Assembly (NCBI GenBank): GCA_949825065.1
Contig: OX463849.1
Location: 34,491,199-34,555,198 of the forward strand
DNA: 64,000 nucleotides
Origin: Odontocerum albicorne
Lineage: Eukaryota > Arthropoda > Insecta > Trichoptera > Odontoceridae
Direction: 5' to 3'
Shown: in pieces, positions 44,478 to 55,879 of the stretch
How positions within the stretch are numbered: position 1 is the stretch's first letter
Layout: each line of letters opens with the position of its first letter
Translations under genes and position numbers: made by a program
The notes under the pieces: generated by a model
The model's database searches: none
Seen by the model: only the letters and a program-made list of their open reading frames with translations
Told to the model about the DNA's origin: nothing

Positions 44478-45372
44478 TAAATGGGTGCGTAGTAACGCAC
44501 TGAACTTTCGTGCGGAAGGTCGCCGGTTTGAACCCCACCCTGTGCTACGCCTCGAATGACACAGGCATTTGTTCAGCCAAGTATTCGGGAGTATAAGGAC
44601 TGTGGTCATATCTAATCTTTCAAAAAAAGGAATGAACACGACGCCGGTGGGCTCCGATCGTCTCACTTCAGTGTGCCATCGGATCAAGTACATCGTCGTG
44701 ACTGGTGAGTTTGCTAATATACAGCGGCACTCACTTAAAGAGGAGGAAAACAAAGGAATAAACACGCTGGTGGGCTCCGATCGTCTCACTTCAGTGTGCC
44801 ATCGGATCAAGTACATCGTCGTGACTGGTGAGTTTGCTAATATACAGCGGCACTCACTTAAAGAGGAGGAAAACAAAGGAATAAACACGCTGGTGGGCTC
44901 CGATCGTCTCACTTCAGTGTGCCATCGGATCAAGTACATCGTCGTGACTGGTGAGTTTGCTAATATACAGCGGCACTCACTTAAAGAGGAGGAAAACAAA
45001 GGAATAAACACGCTGGTGGGCTCCGATCGTCTCACTTCAGTGTGCCATCGGATCAAGTACATCGTCGTGACTGGTGAGTTTGCTAATATACAGCGGCACT
45101 CACTTAAAGAGGAGGAAAACAAAGGAATAAACACGCTGGTGGGCTCCGATCGTCTCACTTCAGTGTGCCATCGGATCAAGTACATCGTCGTGACTGGTGA
45201 GTTTGCTAATATACAGCGGCACTCACTTAAAGAGGAGGAAAACAAAGGAATAAACACGCTGGTGGGCTCCGATCGTCTCACTTCAGTGTGCCATCGGATC
45301 AAGTACATCGTCGTGACTGGTGAGTTTGCTTATATACAGTGGCACTCACTTAAAGAGGAGAAAAAAAAATAT
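44478..45372 (+). repeat. SINE-A with its central domain amplified as a 123-bp array
   Basis: The head at 44482-44545 (GGGTGCGTAGTAACGCACTG, then GTCGCCGGTTTGAACCCCAC) is tRNA-like. The linker TATAAGGACTGTGGTCATAT follows. From 44632 the domain GCTCCGATCGTCTCACTTCA ... GGTGAGTTTGCTAATATACA repeats about six times with a 123-bp period (GGAATAAACACG at 44755, 44878, 45001, 45124, 45247). Units are almost identical; the first and last carry edge variants. Since 123 is a multiple of three, long frames open on both strands (44569-45399 plus, 45308-44367 minus), but coding is not supported. Confidence 0.92.
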
Positions 45373-45379
45373 CCACGGC

Positions 45380-46220
45380 AAATCTTTGCTTTCAACTGAA
45401 TTGACGTTGGAATAGCAAAGAGATCCTCGACTACGAGGCCCAGCAACGACGATATCAAACATTATAATACCAAATATTATCTGCAGGGCACGCATTTATT
45501 CTATTCTTACGATTCATGTTATAAAATAAGAGCAAATTATTATCCGTACATCAATGCGAAAGAAAACTACTTCGCAGACCAAGATATAGGATTTTAGATA
45601 CCGTACAGCAAGATTAGAAGGCTGGAAGTGAATGAAAGCTGGGAAGAGACTGTGAGTGACTTCTTAGCGTGAAGAAAGCATCCGGAAGCTAAAGCTCTAC
45701 ACGAATTCTATGACCATCCAAAAAGCAAGAAGGTAGGTTTTGCATAAAAAGCTTATGGGAACATTTGAAATAAATCTCCTTTGTACTTCATGTACCCATT
45801 ACGCATTATTACGAAACCTAAGTGGATCAGTATCAGAGACAAGTCGATCTAATCTGGACCGAGAAACCGGAATGGAGATTGTGTATTGTAAGATGCAGTC
45901 ACTGCTGAGTTTTCTATTCCTTGCGGTTAACAGACTAAACCGGTTAACTGAATATCACCAATTTAGGTCCATTTTTTAAATTGATGATATTACAACTGTA
46001 AAAACAATTTAAACCTTTTTTAAAAAATAGAATATTTGATATTAAATAAAAAGCTTACAACCAATGCTGAAACTAAACTAAATACCTTTTTTTTTTGTAG
46101 GAAAAAAACAAAATACATTAATTTTTGAAGAAACAAAACAGAATATCATATTTTCTATAGGGAAAAAAACGAAAAACCTTATTATCTGCAGTTAACAACA
46201 AAATACTTTATTCACGAAGA
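45380..46220. other. No clear feature
   Basis: 45600-45740 reads partly like protein (EDCE-free, W-E-E-T-V-S-D-F-L frame) but matches nothing I know. The rest is A+T-rich with poly(A)-rich patches near 46090-46200. Confidence 0.35.
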
Positions 46221-46224
46221 GTAA

Positions 46225-46405
46225 GACGCATGTCTTGCAACCTAGGGGTTCGATTCCTTTAGGCACCAATTATTTTAAAAGAGTTCCAGTCCACTTTTAC
46301 TTAAAGCCTCTGTAACACATTTCTAGACGTTTAGAAGAGATTGCCACATGGCAATTAACACGCCAGGTTGTGTTGTATACAATAAACGTGTAATAGAACA
46401 AAAAA
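46225..46405 (+). repeat. SINE-B copy
   Basis: The head is partly lost; it begins GTAAGACGCATGTCTTGCAA. The B-box region GGGGTTCGATTCCTTTAGGC is good. Body GAGTTCCAGTCCACTTTTAC, tail GATTGCCACATGGCAATTAA and GCCAGGTTGTGTTGTATACA. Ends CGTGTAATAGAAC. Confidence 0.75.
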
Positions 46406-46904
46406 AATCTTGTCTAGATATTTTATATCAGATTATTACAACATCGTCGACGGTCTCTCGTTTGAATGTGAAACTCCACACCTTGATTTTTGAGATATCT
46501 GATGTAATACATCAATAGGTTGTTCAATCAACCTATATGTTGAACCAACCTTCTTTAAGAAAAACCGGTAGGTAAATTAAACACACTTTATAAATGTGTG
46601 TGTCCTCAGGTAAACGATTTTCTTGTGTCGCACAACTAACGTACTTGAAGAAGAAACTCATAATTTTAGTATATTCCTGTCTACAATTTCATGTTTAGTG
46701 TTATTTATATACATTTTTATTATTGAGTTTATACAATTTTAAATTGTTTTGAACACGTTTTTTTTTTGTTTGTATTTTATTTTATATATTTGTTCATTGT
46801 ACGAATGAGGGAATTTGGAATGTCCAAAGACTATAAAAAAATAAAGGGTATGAAACAAGGAACTATAGTACACGAATTAAATAACACAACAATAATCTTT
46901 TTGA

Positions 46905-47060
46905 GTTCGCCGAACATATAATAACACATGATTTGAATATTGAACATATAATAACACATGATTTGAATATTGAACATATAATAACACATGATTTGAATAT
47001 TGAACATATAATAACACATGATTTGAATATTGAACATATAATAACACATGACTTGAATAT
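46905..47060. repeat. 30-bp tandem array, about 5 units
   Basis: Unit GAACATATAATAACACATGA plus TTTGAATATT repeated exactly. The last unit has ACTTG. The period is a multiple of three, so all three minus-strand frames stay open; these are artefacts. Confidence 0.95.
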
Positions 47061-47334
47061 ATGAATAACACATGATTTCTTGTTTTCACACCCATTCAAC
47101 GCAATAATATTACACATATCAAACATAAACACATTTAAAGCCTTAAAATCGTTGAAATACATAAGACAAACAAACAAAATAAAAATATCATAAATAATCA
47201 ATTAAATTGGTTCTCTTCTTCGCTTTTAACTTTATTTACCATAAAACACAAATAGTATAGGCACTTTTATTCTTTAAACTAAAATCATATTCCCAAAAAC
47301 GCTTATAAATATGACGTAATTAATATATACTGCA

Positions 47335-47420
47335 ATCTCACCTGATGATGACACAGTAAGTGTCGAAATGCGTCGGGAATTGTAAAAAATAAAGTGGAAT
47401 AAAAGAAAGTAACAGTATTT
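47335..47420 (+). mobile_element. PLE-like terminal motif, second type
   Basis: CTGATGA (47342-47348), GACAC-AGTAA-GTGTC hairpin, GAAA (47365-47368), then TGCGTC and GGGAATTGTAAAAAATAAAG. This has the order of a type I hammerhead core: CUGANGA, stem II, GAAA, short stem III ending in a GUC-like cleavage triplet. CAAT upstream (47333-47336) can pair with ATTG downstream (47378-47381). Unlike the main family the stem II arms differ, and a bulged T follows CTGATGA. Confidence 0.5.
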
Positions 47421-47424
47421 TAAC

Positions 47425-49610
47425 TATATATTAAATAAATTAATTTTAAATAAATTCAACATTACGTCTCATCTATCGTAGACGAAATTGTATTATTTGT
47501 GGGTTTACTTTTTTATTTTTTCTGCCATTTATTGATTTCTGCCATTTATTAATTTAATATAAAGGCTGAAAAATATGTAGTGTTCTCGCGGCCGGGCTCG
47601 CCCTGATGAGGTGCATCTCGGTCTAGGGGATGTTATGATATGAGCCCAGACCTTTTGATAGCTTTTCTCTTATATGTATTTTCTGCAATTTAATTGAGAT
47701 ATACGATTTCGGAATGTATTTATAACATACTCGTATATGTACAAAACATACTATGTTGTTATCAATAAATCTATATATATTTATTTATTGCTTGAAATTA
47801 ACAGACCTTCAGATTTTTAGAAAGGATAAATAAAAAAAACATTACTTTAAGATTGGAACCTTGATTATTGCTCCAATTTCTCACAATAATCTTAATATAA
47901 AGGAGTGAAGCTAGATTTTTAATGGTTTATGTATTTTTAAGAATATGTTTACTTTAACAATTCATGTTTTCGTGACTTTTATATTCCATGATTAATGTAT
48001 TAGTGGAATAATAACGTAATAAATTATTAAAAATCTAATGAGGAGTTCCACAAAGTAAAATCTGAAATATTTGAAAAGCTTTGCATTAGTTTTATGCGAA
48101 ACGAAACTTTCTTCTACTGAATTTCAAAAAAATAAAAATATATAAGTAGTTACAATATATAAAAATATTTTTGACGTTTCAATGATATTCATTAATTTTC
48201 ATTAATATAATGATGTTTCGTATATGAATAAAAATCACGATTCCCATATCTACTTAGCAGGACGTACACGAATTTTTCCCATTCGGTAATTTCGGGTTTA
48301 ATTCACGATATTTGCTTAAAATAACAGAAAAATCAAGTCTGATTAAGACTTTTTGTTAACTCTCAAGGTGTAGTAGTATTGACAACGTGCATGACGAGTT
48401 TGGCCTACTCCTTTACTTTTTGCCTACTGGTTCTTTTTTCTATTAAGTTAAATATTATTAAGACTATCCTCTTGATATGTTCCCAGGTATACTTCCATAT
48501 TTTTTAAGGTTTCTCTGGGGGATGACTGCCAGTGATTATTATACGCATTGTCACGTAAGGAACTACCCCAATATCAACTACTTCACATATTTCTCAGACA
48601 AGGGACTTTCTAACTTAACCTCTCTAAGTGTTTTATCTGCAATATCTCTGAGGGTTTTTATTTCCTTAGTTTTTTGCATAGTTCTTGTTGGACCTGCTCA
48701 ATGCCTTATTCCATTAGTCATGATTAAACTGATACAGGCTTTGTACTTTTTTAATTCTTACTGTCTATAATATGTACGAGTATTTGTTATTCCTGACCAC
48801 ATACTTTACGCATTTTGAGACAGCAGCGGTCTTTTAGGTATTCGGAAAAAATCTCGTTAAACAATTAGATAAAGTTATATTTCAATAATGTCTCAGAGTC
48901 AAGCTTTTTAACATTTCCGCGTCACTAATACATTTATATTAAGCGAATTTTGTTCATTAATGTGTTACTCCATATATCTGAATTGGTGATGCAGACATAT
49001 TTAAGGTGATGGACAGGAGATACAATTGTCTTTATTCTCATCAATCGAGCCTACAGTTTTTAGAAAAACTGAAGGAACCACGCTTTTGGCAATACTGTCG
49101 CCAGTGAAGAGACAACAAAACTCCAGCACATCTAACGCGTTTGAGTATTGTTATCAGACGATTTTTTTAATAGAGTCTGGAACCATTTTTTATTTTCCTT
49201 TCAGGTACCATCAAGTATAAGAAATAAAATCTAAATGAAAAAAAATTTATAACTCTTGCCGCAAATTTAAATACCGTCCCGGCAACCACTGAAATGAAAC
49301 GAGATACCCGGCTACTGTAAGATAAAGATCTGAAGTCATCAACAGCAACAGCAAGATTTGATTGCCGTTAATAAATGGATATCGGATGAGCTCCTTCACA
49401 ACTCTTTCGCTCTGTATACTGCTGTAGGTTGATATACCATATAATGGGTATTCAATTATCTTCTTCCGATAGGATTCAATTACTATAAAACATTAGATTA
49501 TGTTCATTGATTCTCGTATCGAATCTGATACATGTTGCACGTACATGACTTGACTTCGAAATTATATTTCTAGTTTTATTTCCTTTAAGAACTGTTATTA
49601 TTTGAATACT
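47425..49610. other. Unassigned region
   Basis: A+T-rich. A 97-codon hydrophobic plus frame at 48477-48770 lacks recognised motifs. 48480-49220 could include an old LINE, but no motif was convincing. TACTCGTA at 47728 and TACGAGTA at 48775. Confidence 0.35.
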
Positions 49611-49614
49611 TACA

Positions 49615-49740
49615 AACATCATCATCATTGTCAAGCTAGATTGATCCACTGCTGGGTGATGGTCTCCCCAAGTCAACTGCAAATAATTTGGTTTTGTGCT
49701 CGTTGGTGCCATGTGATGCTGTCATACTTTCTGATTTTAT
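49615..49740 (-). pseudogene. RTE-like LINE 3' end with GAT repeats (minus strand)
   Basis: On plus CATCATCATCATTGTCAAGC then TCCACTGCTGGGTGATGGTC and TCCCCAAGTCAACTGC. On minus this reads W-H-x-x-x-T-S-T-K-P-N-Y-L-Q-L-T-W-G-D-H-H-P-A-V-D, the common end of a LINE just upstream of a GATGATGATG-type tail, a pattern often seen in insect genomes. Confidence 0.5.
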
Positions 49741-49774
49741 CTATCCTGAGTACTGTTTATGCCTCTTTGGTACT

Positions 49775-50237
49775 TTAGCGGAATGCTTCTTGTCTGAAGA
49801 GATGATGATAGTAGTTGTTGATAAATAAATAAAATACGTCAATTAGCAGTGCGGAAGGAGAGAGTGAATGAATGTTTTATTTATCGGTATGTGGGTATTT
49901 ATAAATTTCAGAATGGGCGCGGGAGTGCGCCCGCGATATAATTTTATCTCGCTTCTGTGCGTGCAGAAATGGTTAATTGAAGTATTGCAGACATCGCAAA
50001 TAGTATTGTGAGTAAACAATTTTTTTACGGGACCGGCGAGACAGCGTGATGCGTTCTCTTTCTACTGTGGAATGTATCGTAAATAGTATTGTGGGTAAAC
50101 AATTTGTTTACGGAGCCGGCGCGATGTCCGGCCGCGTCAATGTTTTGGTATGTGACCTTTGAACATATCCAAAGGTCGTTTCGTCGGTCGTTGACCGTAT
50201 GTGTTGACAATATTCAGCGACGACCGTGGTTCCCACA
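49775..50237 (-). mobile_element. Solo-LTR-like element 1, 5-bp target duplication GTACT
   Basis: 463 bp flanked by GTACT on both sides (49770-49774 and 50238-50242). Oriented on minus, the element begins TGTGGGAACCACGGTCGTCG and ends GCATTCCGCTAA. A second copy of the family lies at 60901-61352. An AATAAA polyadenylation-type signal on minus lies near 49890. This copy has an internal duplication: GTATTGTG(A/G)GTAAACAATTT followed by ACGG(G/A)(A/C)CCGGCG occurs twice. No internal retrotransposon region is attached, hence solo LTR. Confidence 0.72.
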
Positions 50238-50892
50238 GTACTATAGATGGTGGATAACCTCTCATAGAAGATGGTACCTCAAGAATTAGCAATTGTTCGT
50301 GATCGAGTATGATATTTAGCTATTCTCTGGATGGATGGCGTCTGTGGGTGCATTGGTTTAATATGTGCAAGATATTACACTTCAGTAATATGTGCAAGAT
50401 ATTGGTTTAATATGTGCAAGATATTACACCTCACCAATTTTAACAGACAACAAGGAGATCAAGGTACCAAAAATATTGGCAGGTTTAATATGCTGCAGCC
50501 TTTCGATAGGCAGTTTTATAAAGCACTTTTATAGTTTTGCTTTATAGTGCTGTAAACATTTTGAAAGTGACTCATGAGCTACAGAAAATCGTAATTCCAA
50601 ATATTATATGTTCTTAGTAATACTATTCTGGAAGTGAATCCACCATGAATCGAAATTGGGATGCCGTCTTCTGTAGCGTGAATTAAAACACACCATTAGA
50701 CCACGGCCGCCGAAACCTTAAGTGACATGCCTGTTTCACTTGAAAAAAATGTTTGACAGTTAATGCTATGGTAATTTGAAAATACTTTCGTGGAATAAAC
50801 AGGTATGTCACTTAATATTCGTTTATTATGTGGATTATTTTCCAGTTGTGTAGAAAATCATTACGTCCATATAGACTGTCAAAGATATTGCA

Positions 50893-51055
50893 CGTTCAAA
50901 AATGTGGATTGCATGTTTAAAAATGTGGATTGCATGTTCAAAAATGTGGATTGCATGTTCAAAAATATGAATTGCATGTTCAAAAATGTGGATTGAATGT
51001 TCAAAAATGTGGATTGCATGTTCAAAAATGTGGATTGCATATTCAAAAACGTGAA
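50893..51055 (+). repeat. 21-bp tandem array, about 8 units
   Basis: Unit GTTCAAAAATGTGGATTGCA plus T, head to tail with a few point variants (TATGAATT, GATTGAAT). There are no spacers, so it is not a CRISPR array. A smaller motif, AATATGTGCAAGATATT, is repeated three times at about 50360-50425. Confidence 0.93.
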
Positions 51056-51059
51056 AACA

Positions 51060-51685
51060 GGAAATGAAATGAAAAGGTTTATTTCAGTTACACATGAAGA
51101 CTATCGAGTTTATAACATTGTAAAGATTGTTTGTATCATTCAATGCATATGTAGTAACAAATAAAAAATAAATAATTAATTACAATAATATATAAATACG
51201 AGTATAAGTTTATTGACAGTAAGAAGTTGTATGAAAATATGTATTAATGTAAAAAGGAGAAAAATACTTGTCGCGAAAGGAACTGCCTACTCCTACAAGG
51301 ACGCGGTGTGACGATATTTATGTAAAATTTCATTATTTGAGTTGTAAACTCTCACTTCGTTTGCACAGTGATTCATTTAAACTCATCTATAATTAAATGC
51401 CATATTATGTTCCATGATTTAACAGCACTTGCTGATGTAACTAGATATCTGACTTGACAGAGCATTGTTTTATACAAGTTTTCCTATACCTTATATGTGG
51501 AAATACTAACACATAACATATAAGGGATAAAACATTTTCTACGAGATAGATTTTTATTACTTGTATTTCATATTCATCAATCAGGTGTGTTTATCCTTAA
51601 TGATATTTAAATTTAAATAGAGAAGCGTTATTCAAAATATTTAACGTTCTATTAATCACTCACTGGAGAAGGATATTACGAATTT
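51060..51685. other. No feature recognised
   Basis: A+T-rich; TACGAGTA at 51197. Nothing else recognised. Confidence 0.4.
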
Positions 51686-51689
51686 AATG

Positions 51690-52010
51690 GACATCAAAGC
51701 GAACTAACGTCTCCATTCTTAAAAATCTGAGAATTACCGACTGACTGTCGACAATATGTCTTCGACGGTTCCTTCCAATTCTTTGAGCACATTGCTCGTG
51801 ACCAGTGAGAGAGTTTGTGATTATTGGAGGTGTGGAGGGACGACGCACAAGAAGAAGATTCCCAATGTTTTGGACTGACCAAGTGAGAGACGCAACTGGA
51901 CAACCCTTAACAATTGCCCTTCGAGCTGCAGATAGCAGGGATGGACGGTGAGGAGTCGTCGCAGCCTACTATGGGAGTCACGATTCTCAGTCATGAGCTA
52001 CACAACAGGG
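51690..52010 (+). pseudogene. LINE-Y C-terminal fragment
   Basis: The plus strand reads LRITD-LST, FEHIARDQ, LLEVWRDDAQ (frameshifted GRRTRRRF), a W-T-D-Q-V-R-D-A-T-G equivalent and a terminal GTCACGATTCTCAGTCATGA. It parallels 62500-62780 closely, including the final ...AGTCACNNTTNTCAGTCATGA. Several stops and frameshifts. Confidence 0.68.
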
Positions 52011-52027
52011 TGATAAACAACATACAC

Positions 52028-52255
52028 ACTATCACGTCATTTTCATGTCGAGGTAGACAGAGATGAAAGAGCGCCATACTTTTCTATGTCGCCACACATA
52101 TCCTTAGTCTCTTTTACATCCGTATACCTTCTCATATAACTTCCATGATTTCTCTGACTTTCTACGTTTTTGTCTTTCAGAATATAATTTACTTAATCTA
52201 ACTTTCATTGGTTCTCGTTTCCCCACTTCCATTCATATTTGCACTATATTGTTTA
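52028..52255 (-). pseudogene. LINE-W terminal fragment (minus strand)
   Basis: ACTATCACGTCATTTTCATG, CGCCACACATATCCTTAGTC, TTCCATGATTTCTCTGACTT, TTTCAGAATATAATTTACTT and CATTCATATTTGCACTATAT. It stops before the LRWFGHV segment. It directly follows the LINE-Y end with about 20 bp between. Confidence 0.7.
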
Positions 52256-52747
52256 CATATACCGCTTCCTATACATTGTTTACATTTACTACTATCGTCA
52301 AAAAATTGTAACAGTTTAAAATAATGAATCTACTCTTAGTAGTATGTTGACCTGAGCCGATAGAAGACATGTTTCATTATATTGTGAAATGTTAAAAAAT
52401 CAATATCGCGCAGTAATCAAGTTTTTTTTTCAAAAGAGGGGAATATCTCAATAAAAATGAATAGATCATATTCCGCGTGGTCTCCGTTCAGGACAACATA
52501 GATGACGACTTTCTATAGAACAAATGTGATGTTTGATGATGAAAGAATGACTAATTGCCCATATCGTCGAAACCTGGAAGAAACGGACAAATCAGTGACT
52601 TACACGTCTTATCTAATCGCCCTCCAAGTAAAGACAAGAGAGAAAACAATTACAGCATTCTCATGATTACAATGTGCAACTGTAGTCTAGCAATTTCTAG
52701 CAATTGCGTTAAAACCAAATGTTGCCAATACTCGTTTGTTCAAAATA

Positions 52748-53794
52748 CCTATATAAATAAAAATTTAAATGTTCGTATATTAAATATCTCTAATCTCCTA
52801 AAGTTCTTCACCGATTGCTTTGAAATTTTGGCAAAAAGTTGCATTCGAATACAAGCATGTTTATATTTTTTTTATATACAGTTGTATATAAAAAAGTATA
52901 TAAAACAGACAAAATAATGGGAGCGCCCCCTGTTGAACGTGACGGCAACACGCGCAATATAGATTTCGATTTATTTTCATTTTGATTTCGAATATTAAAT
53001 AATAAATATTAAATAATTAAATATTAAATAATAAATATTAAATTTTAAAATACGTGTGTTGAAAAACAGCGCCATCTGTTTGGACGTAAAAGCAACACAC
53101 GCTATACTAAATATTTTATGCACCATTTTAATTCTGTGTGCCTCGTATACAATAGCTGCTATATGTCACTTCGTTTTTAACCGTTTTTCTTATTTTTCAG
53201 TGCAATTAGCGGTGAAATTGAACTGTGTCGATAGATTTTCATTTGAATTCAAATTATATCGTCAAATTGACCTCTTGGAGTGACACAGTCATGTGCCTCA
53301 GCGAGACGGCGTGATGGTGGTATGTATTTGTGTATGTTTTATATATTTAAATTATTAAAAGTTCCCCTTGTTTCTTGCAGGAGTGCGGAAAATAATTTCT
53401 ATCAATATATCGGGTATATCAAGGATTATTAATAACATTATTCAGAAACATCAAACCGAATATGTGATTAATTTGATCCTATTCTTCCAGAGACGCCAAA
53501 AAATGTACTGAGGAAATCCAGCAAGCTCAAAATGCCGAGGAAGCAGCAGAGCGACGTGCAGCCACACTTGAGGATGCACGGTTGCGAGCACGGCGATCGC
53601 GTTCTGCAGATTTAGAACTGCTTCGTTCTCAACAGAATGAACGCGACAGGCTGAGAGTGGCTGTAAGACGTCAAAAATATTGTATACCCACAAGCATTGT
53701 GAAATTAAACATATTAGAAACGTGTGCTTTCTCTTTTCTTTCTTTTCCATTTAACCAGACTGAGCCACAGCAACGCGTGGCCGGGTACAGCTAG
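52748..53794 (+). mobile_element. Non-autonomous Helitron
   Basis: The 3' end is diagnostic: a GCCAC/GTGGC hairpin (53764-53768 with 53777-53781), then CGGGTACAG and a CTAG terminus (53791-53794) followed by T, as Helitrons insert between A and T. The 5' end near 52748 begins CCTATATAAATAAAAATTT, close to the usual TC-TATATA-like start and preceded by A, and is followed by the typical TTCACCGATTGCTTTGAAAT block. Within, 53490-53680 reads as an Arg/Glu-rich segment (EEAAERRAATLEDARLRARR, then RSADLELLRSQQNERDRL), as in the N-terminal region of some Helitron proteins. No Rep or helicase motif. About 1.05 kb. Confidence 0.8.
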
Positions 53795-53917
53795 TTACGA
53801 ATAATTATACAGAAGTATCAAATTAAAAATAATTCTCGTTTCAGAGTTTTAAAAGCTAGGCTAGTAGATCAATAAAATATCGTAATCTGACAAGTGAAGT
53901 GGAATGCTTAGATGAAA

Positions 53918-54135
53918 ATGACGACCTCCGTGGCCTGGTTGGTAAGACGCTTGTCTCCCAGCCCGAAGGATGCGGGTTCAGATCCCGCCGAAGCCTAGAT
54001 TTTTTAAAAAGGCTTCCAGTCTGGTTTTCACTTAATGCCTTTTAAACATATTTCTGGTTGGCTGGAAGAGATTTTCACATGGCAATATCCCCGCCAGGTT
54101 GCACTGTATACAACGAAAGTGTAATACAATACAAT
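53918..54135 (+). repeat. Best-preserved SINE-B
   Basis: Complete head GACGACCTCCGTGGCCTGGT with TGGTAAGACGCTTGTCTCCC (A-box side) and GATGCGGGTTCAGATCCCGC (B box). Body TCCAGTCTGGTTTTCACTTA, TGGTTGGCTGGAAGAGATTT, and tail CCCCGCCAGGTTGCACTGTA, ACAACGAAAGTGTAATACAA. Use this as the local reference copy. Confidence 0.85.
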
Positions 54136-54162
54136 ATCTCTTAGAATTTTATTATAAACTCT

Positions 54163-54430
54163 TTCAATTGTATTGGAATGGATAAGATATAGTAGTTATG
54201 TGACCTAACTATTGTATTGGAATGGATAAGATATAGTAGTTATGTGACCTAAAAATTGTATTGGAATGGATAAGATATAGTAGTTATGTGACCTAACTAT
54301 TGTATTGGAATGGATAAGATATAGTAGTTATGTGACCTAACTATTGTATTGGAATGGATAAGATATAGTAGTTATGTGACCTAACAGTTGTATTGGAATG
54401 GATAAGATATAGTAGTTATGTGACCCAACT
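54163..54430 (+). repeat. 44-bp tandem array, about 6 units
   Basis: Unit TTGTATTGGAATGGATAAGA then TATAGTAGTTATGTGACCTAACTA. Units are nearly identical, differing in AAAA/ACTA/ACAG at the junction. It begins where the SINE-B tail ends. Confidence 0.95.
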
Positions 54431-54484
54431 ATCGAGCAATACTTTAATGTACTTTTTACTAGTGATGAGATGAGGACCAGCAAT

Positions 54485-55365
54485 AAAGACACATACGTAC
54501 CAACACGCCATTTCCCTACCGGGTTGGTAGAGAGGACAGAGCGCCATACTATCCAAATTAGACACGCAACCCTAGCCTCTAACCCTAGCTTCTCTAACTT
54601 TCTATGTTTCTATATTGTTTATAGTTAAGGTATTAACGTTGTGGAGGTTTAAATACATTGAAATTTGTTTTATCAAACACTGTTTATTCCACTTTTGTAA
54701 CGGTATAACCCTACCGGTTTCAAGGCTTTCACCTCATCTTCTGGGGAGAACCAACAAGACTCGTCGTGTTAACACTTTATAAACGTCTTTAAACCTCCAC
54801 AATGTTAATACCTTATATAAATAATATATTAAATGCCAGTACGGCAAAAAAAAGGCTAAAATATATGCTCTCCATATGACGAGGTGAAAGCCTTGAAACC
54901 GATCGGGTTATACCGTTACAAAAAGTGGAATAAACAGTGTTTGATAAAACAAATCACAATTTTTATGTTTTTTCTTTCAGAATATTATTCTCTTGATTCA
55001 ACCATTCTTTCCATGGTCTTCCTCTTACACGCCTTTCAATCGCTCCTACACTGTGTATCTGTTTTGTTAGTCTTTCTTCATTCATTCATTCATTCTACAT
55101 GCTCAAACCACCTCAACGTACTGTTCTTCATCTTACATAACACATTTGCCTTAATTTCAAATTCATCTCTTATCACTCAATTCCGTATTCTGTCATACTT
55201 CGTTACTTCATGCATTCTTCTCAATGCGCGCATGTCAACAGCATTTATTCGCCTCTTACATTTTTTCTACATTTACGTTTATACCATACATCAAAGTTGG
55301 TACCAAAATACTATTATGGACTATCATCTTAGCAAATGTTGATGTAGATGATCTGTTAAAACTTT
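54485..55365 (-). pseudogene. LINE-W 3' region interrupted by a PLE repeat
   Basis: Left part 54495-54609 has the terminal block (CAACACGCCATTTCCCTACC, AACTTTCTATGTTT). After the inserted PLE repeat (54610-54963) it resumes at 54964 with TATGTTTTTTCTTTCAGAAT, then TCAAACCACCTCAACGTACT (complement of the LRWFE segment) and CATACATCAAAGTTGGTACC (complement of the V-P-T-L-M-Y segment). The two parts together follow the family's normal order. Frameshifted. Confidence 0.78.
54610..54963. mobile_element. PLE inverted terminal repeat inserted in LINE-W
   Basis: 354 bp flanked by TATGTTT on both sides (54603-54609, 54964-54970), a 7-bp target duplication. The left half is minus (AACGGTATAACCCTACCGGT, CCTCATCTTCTGG) and the right half plus (CGAGGTGAAAGCCTTGAAAC, AATAAACAGTGTTTGATAAA), with TTTAAACCTCCACAATGTTA and CCAGTACGGCAAAAAAAAGG between. 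This confirms that the inverted arrangement is itself an insertion unit. Confidence 0.85.
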
Positions 55366-55447
55366 TGTCAACTCTCAAAACGTATCTCAACATCTCAATT
55401 ATTTTGTCAACTTTCAAAACGTATCTCAACATCTCAATTATTTTTTA
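55365..55447 (+). repeat. Two-unit 39-bp direct repeat
   Basis: TTTTGTCAACT(C/T)TCAAAACG then TATCTCAACATCTCAATTA occurs twice in a row with one difference. Confidence 0.9.
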
Positions 55448-55499
55448 ATTAAAGATCCCTGACTCTTTCTTTGATCTCTGCAAAAAAAAAGGATGAAAA

Positions 55500-55870
55500 A
55501 ATACTGGCGCCTGGGTAGTGGTGTGGTTTATTCAACCGTCTGCTTATCCTGAACGCGAGCTACTGCGGTTTTATATAATATTAGTAGTGTTTTATTCCAT
55601 ACTCACCAAAGCATCTTGTCTCCTTGCGGTTTTTCCAGAAGGAGATTATACCATTTGCTCATTCTTGCATCCTCTTCTAGTGTCTACCTTTTTTGTTTTG
55701 TTTAGAAGGATGACACGTGCCATATCGAATAACGCTGTTAGTAGACGGTAGATCGCTTACCTGGAAAGAAAACGATGATAAATTAATATAACTATATGCT
55801 TTCTATTGAATATTGAATTTCGGTATGGCATAAAGAGACTGGCGTCAGTAGAGCAAGTCGTCAAATATTT
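55500..55870. other. No clear feature
   Basis: A 77-codon plus frame (55518-55751) has no recognised motif. It may be part of the LINE relic that follows. Confidence 0.3.
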
Positions 55871-55879
55871 ATAATGTCC

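Noticed and set aside
44367..45399. Frames of 276 codons (plus) and 313 codons (minus)
   Set aside because: The 123-bp repeat period is a multiple of three, so a stop-free unit stays open when repeated. The unit is a SINE domain.
46831..47201. Repetitive minus-strand proteins (CYYMFNIQIM repeats)
   Set aside because: Artefact of the 30-bp array; all three frames are open.
48477..48770. 97-codon hydrophobic frame as a membrane protein gene
   Set aside because: Base composition alone in A+T-rich DNA gives hydrophobic frames. No motif, start context or homology visible.
53918..53995. Functional tRNA gene (also at 8883, 14801 and 36296)
   Set aside because: A and B boxes are present but the acceptor and anticodon stems do not close convincingly, and each is followed by the same SINE body.
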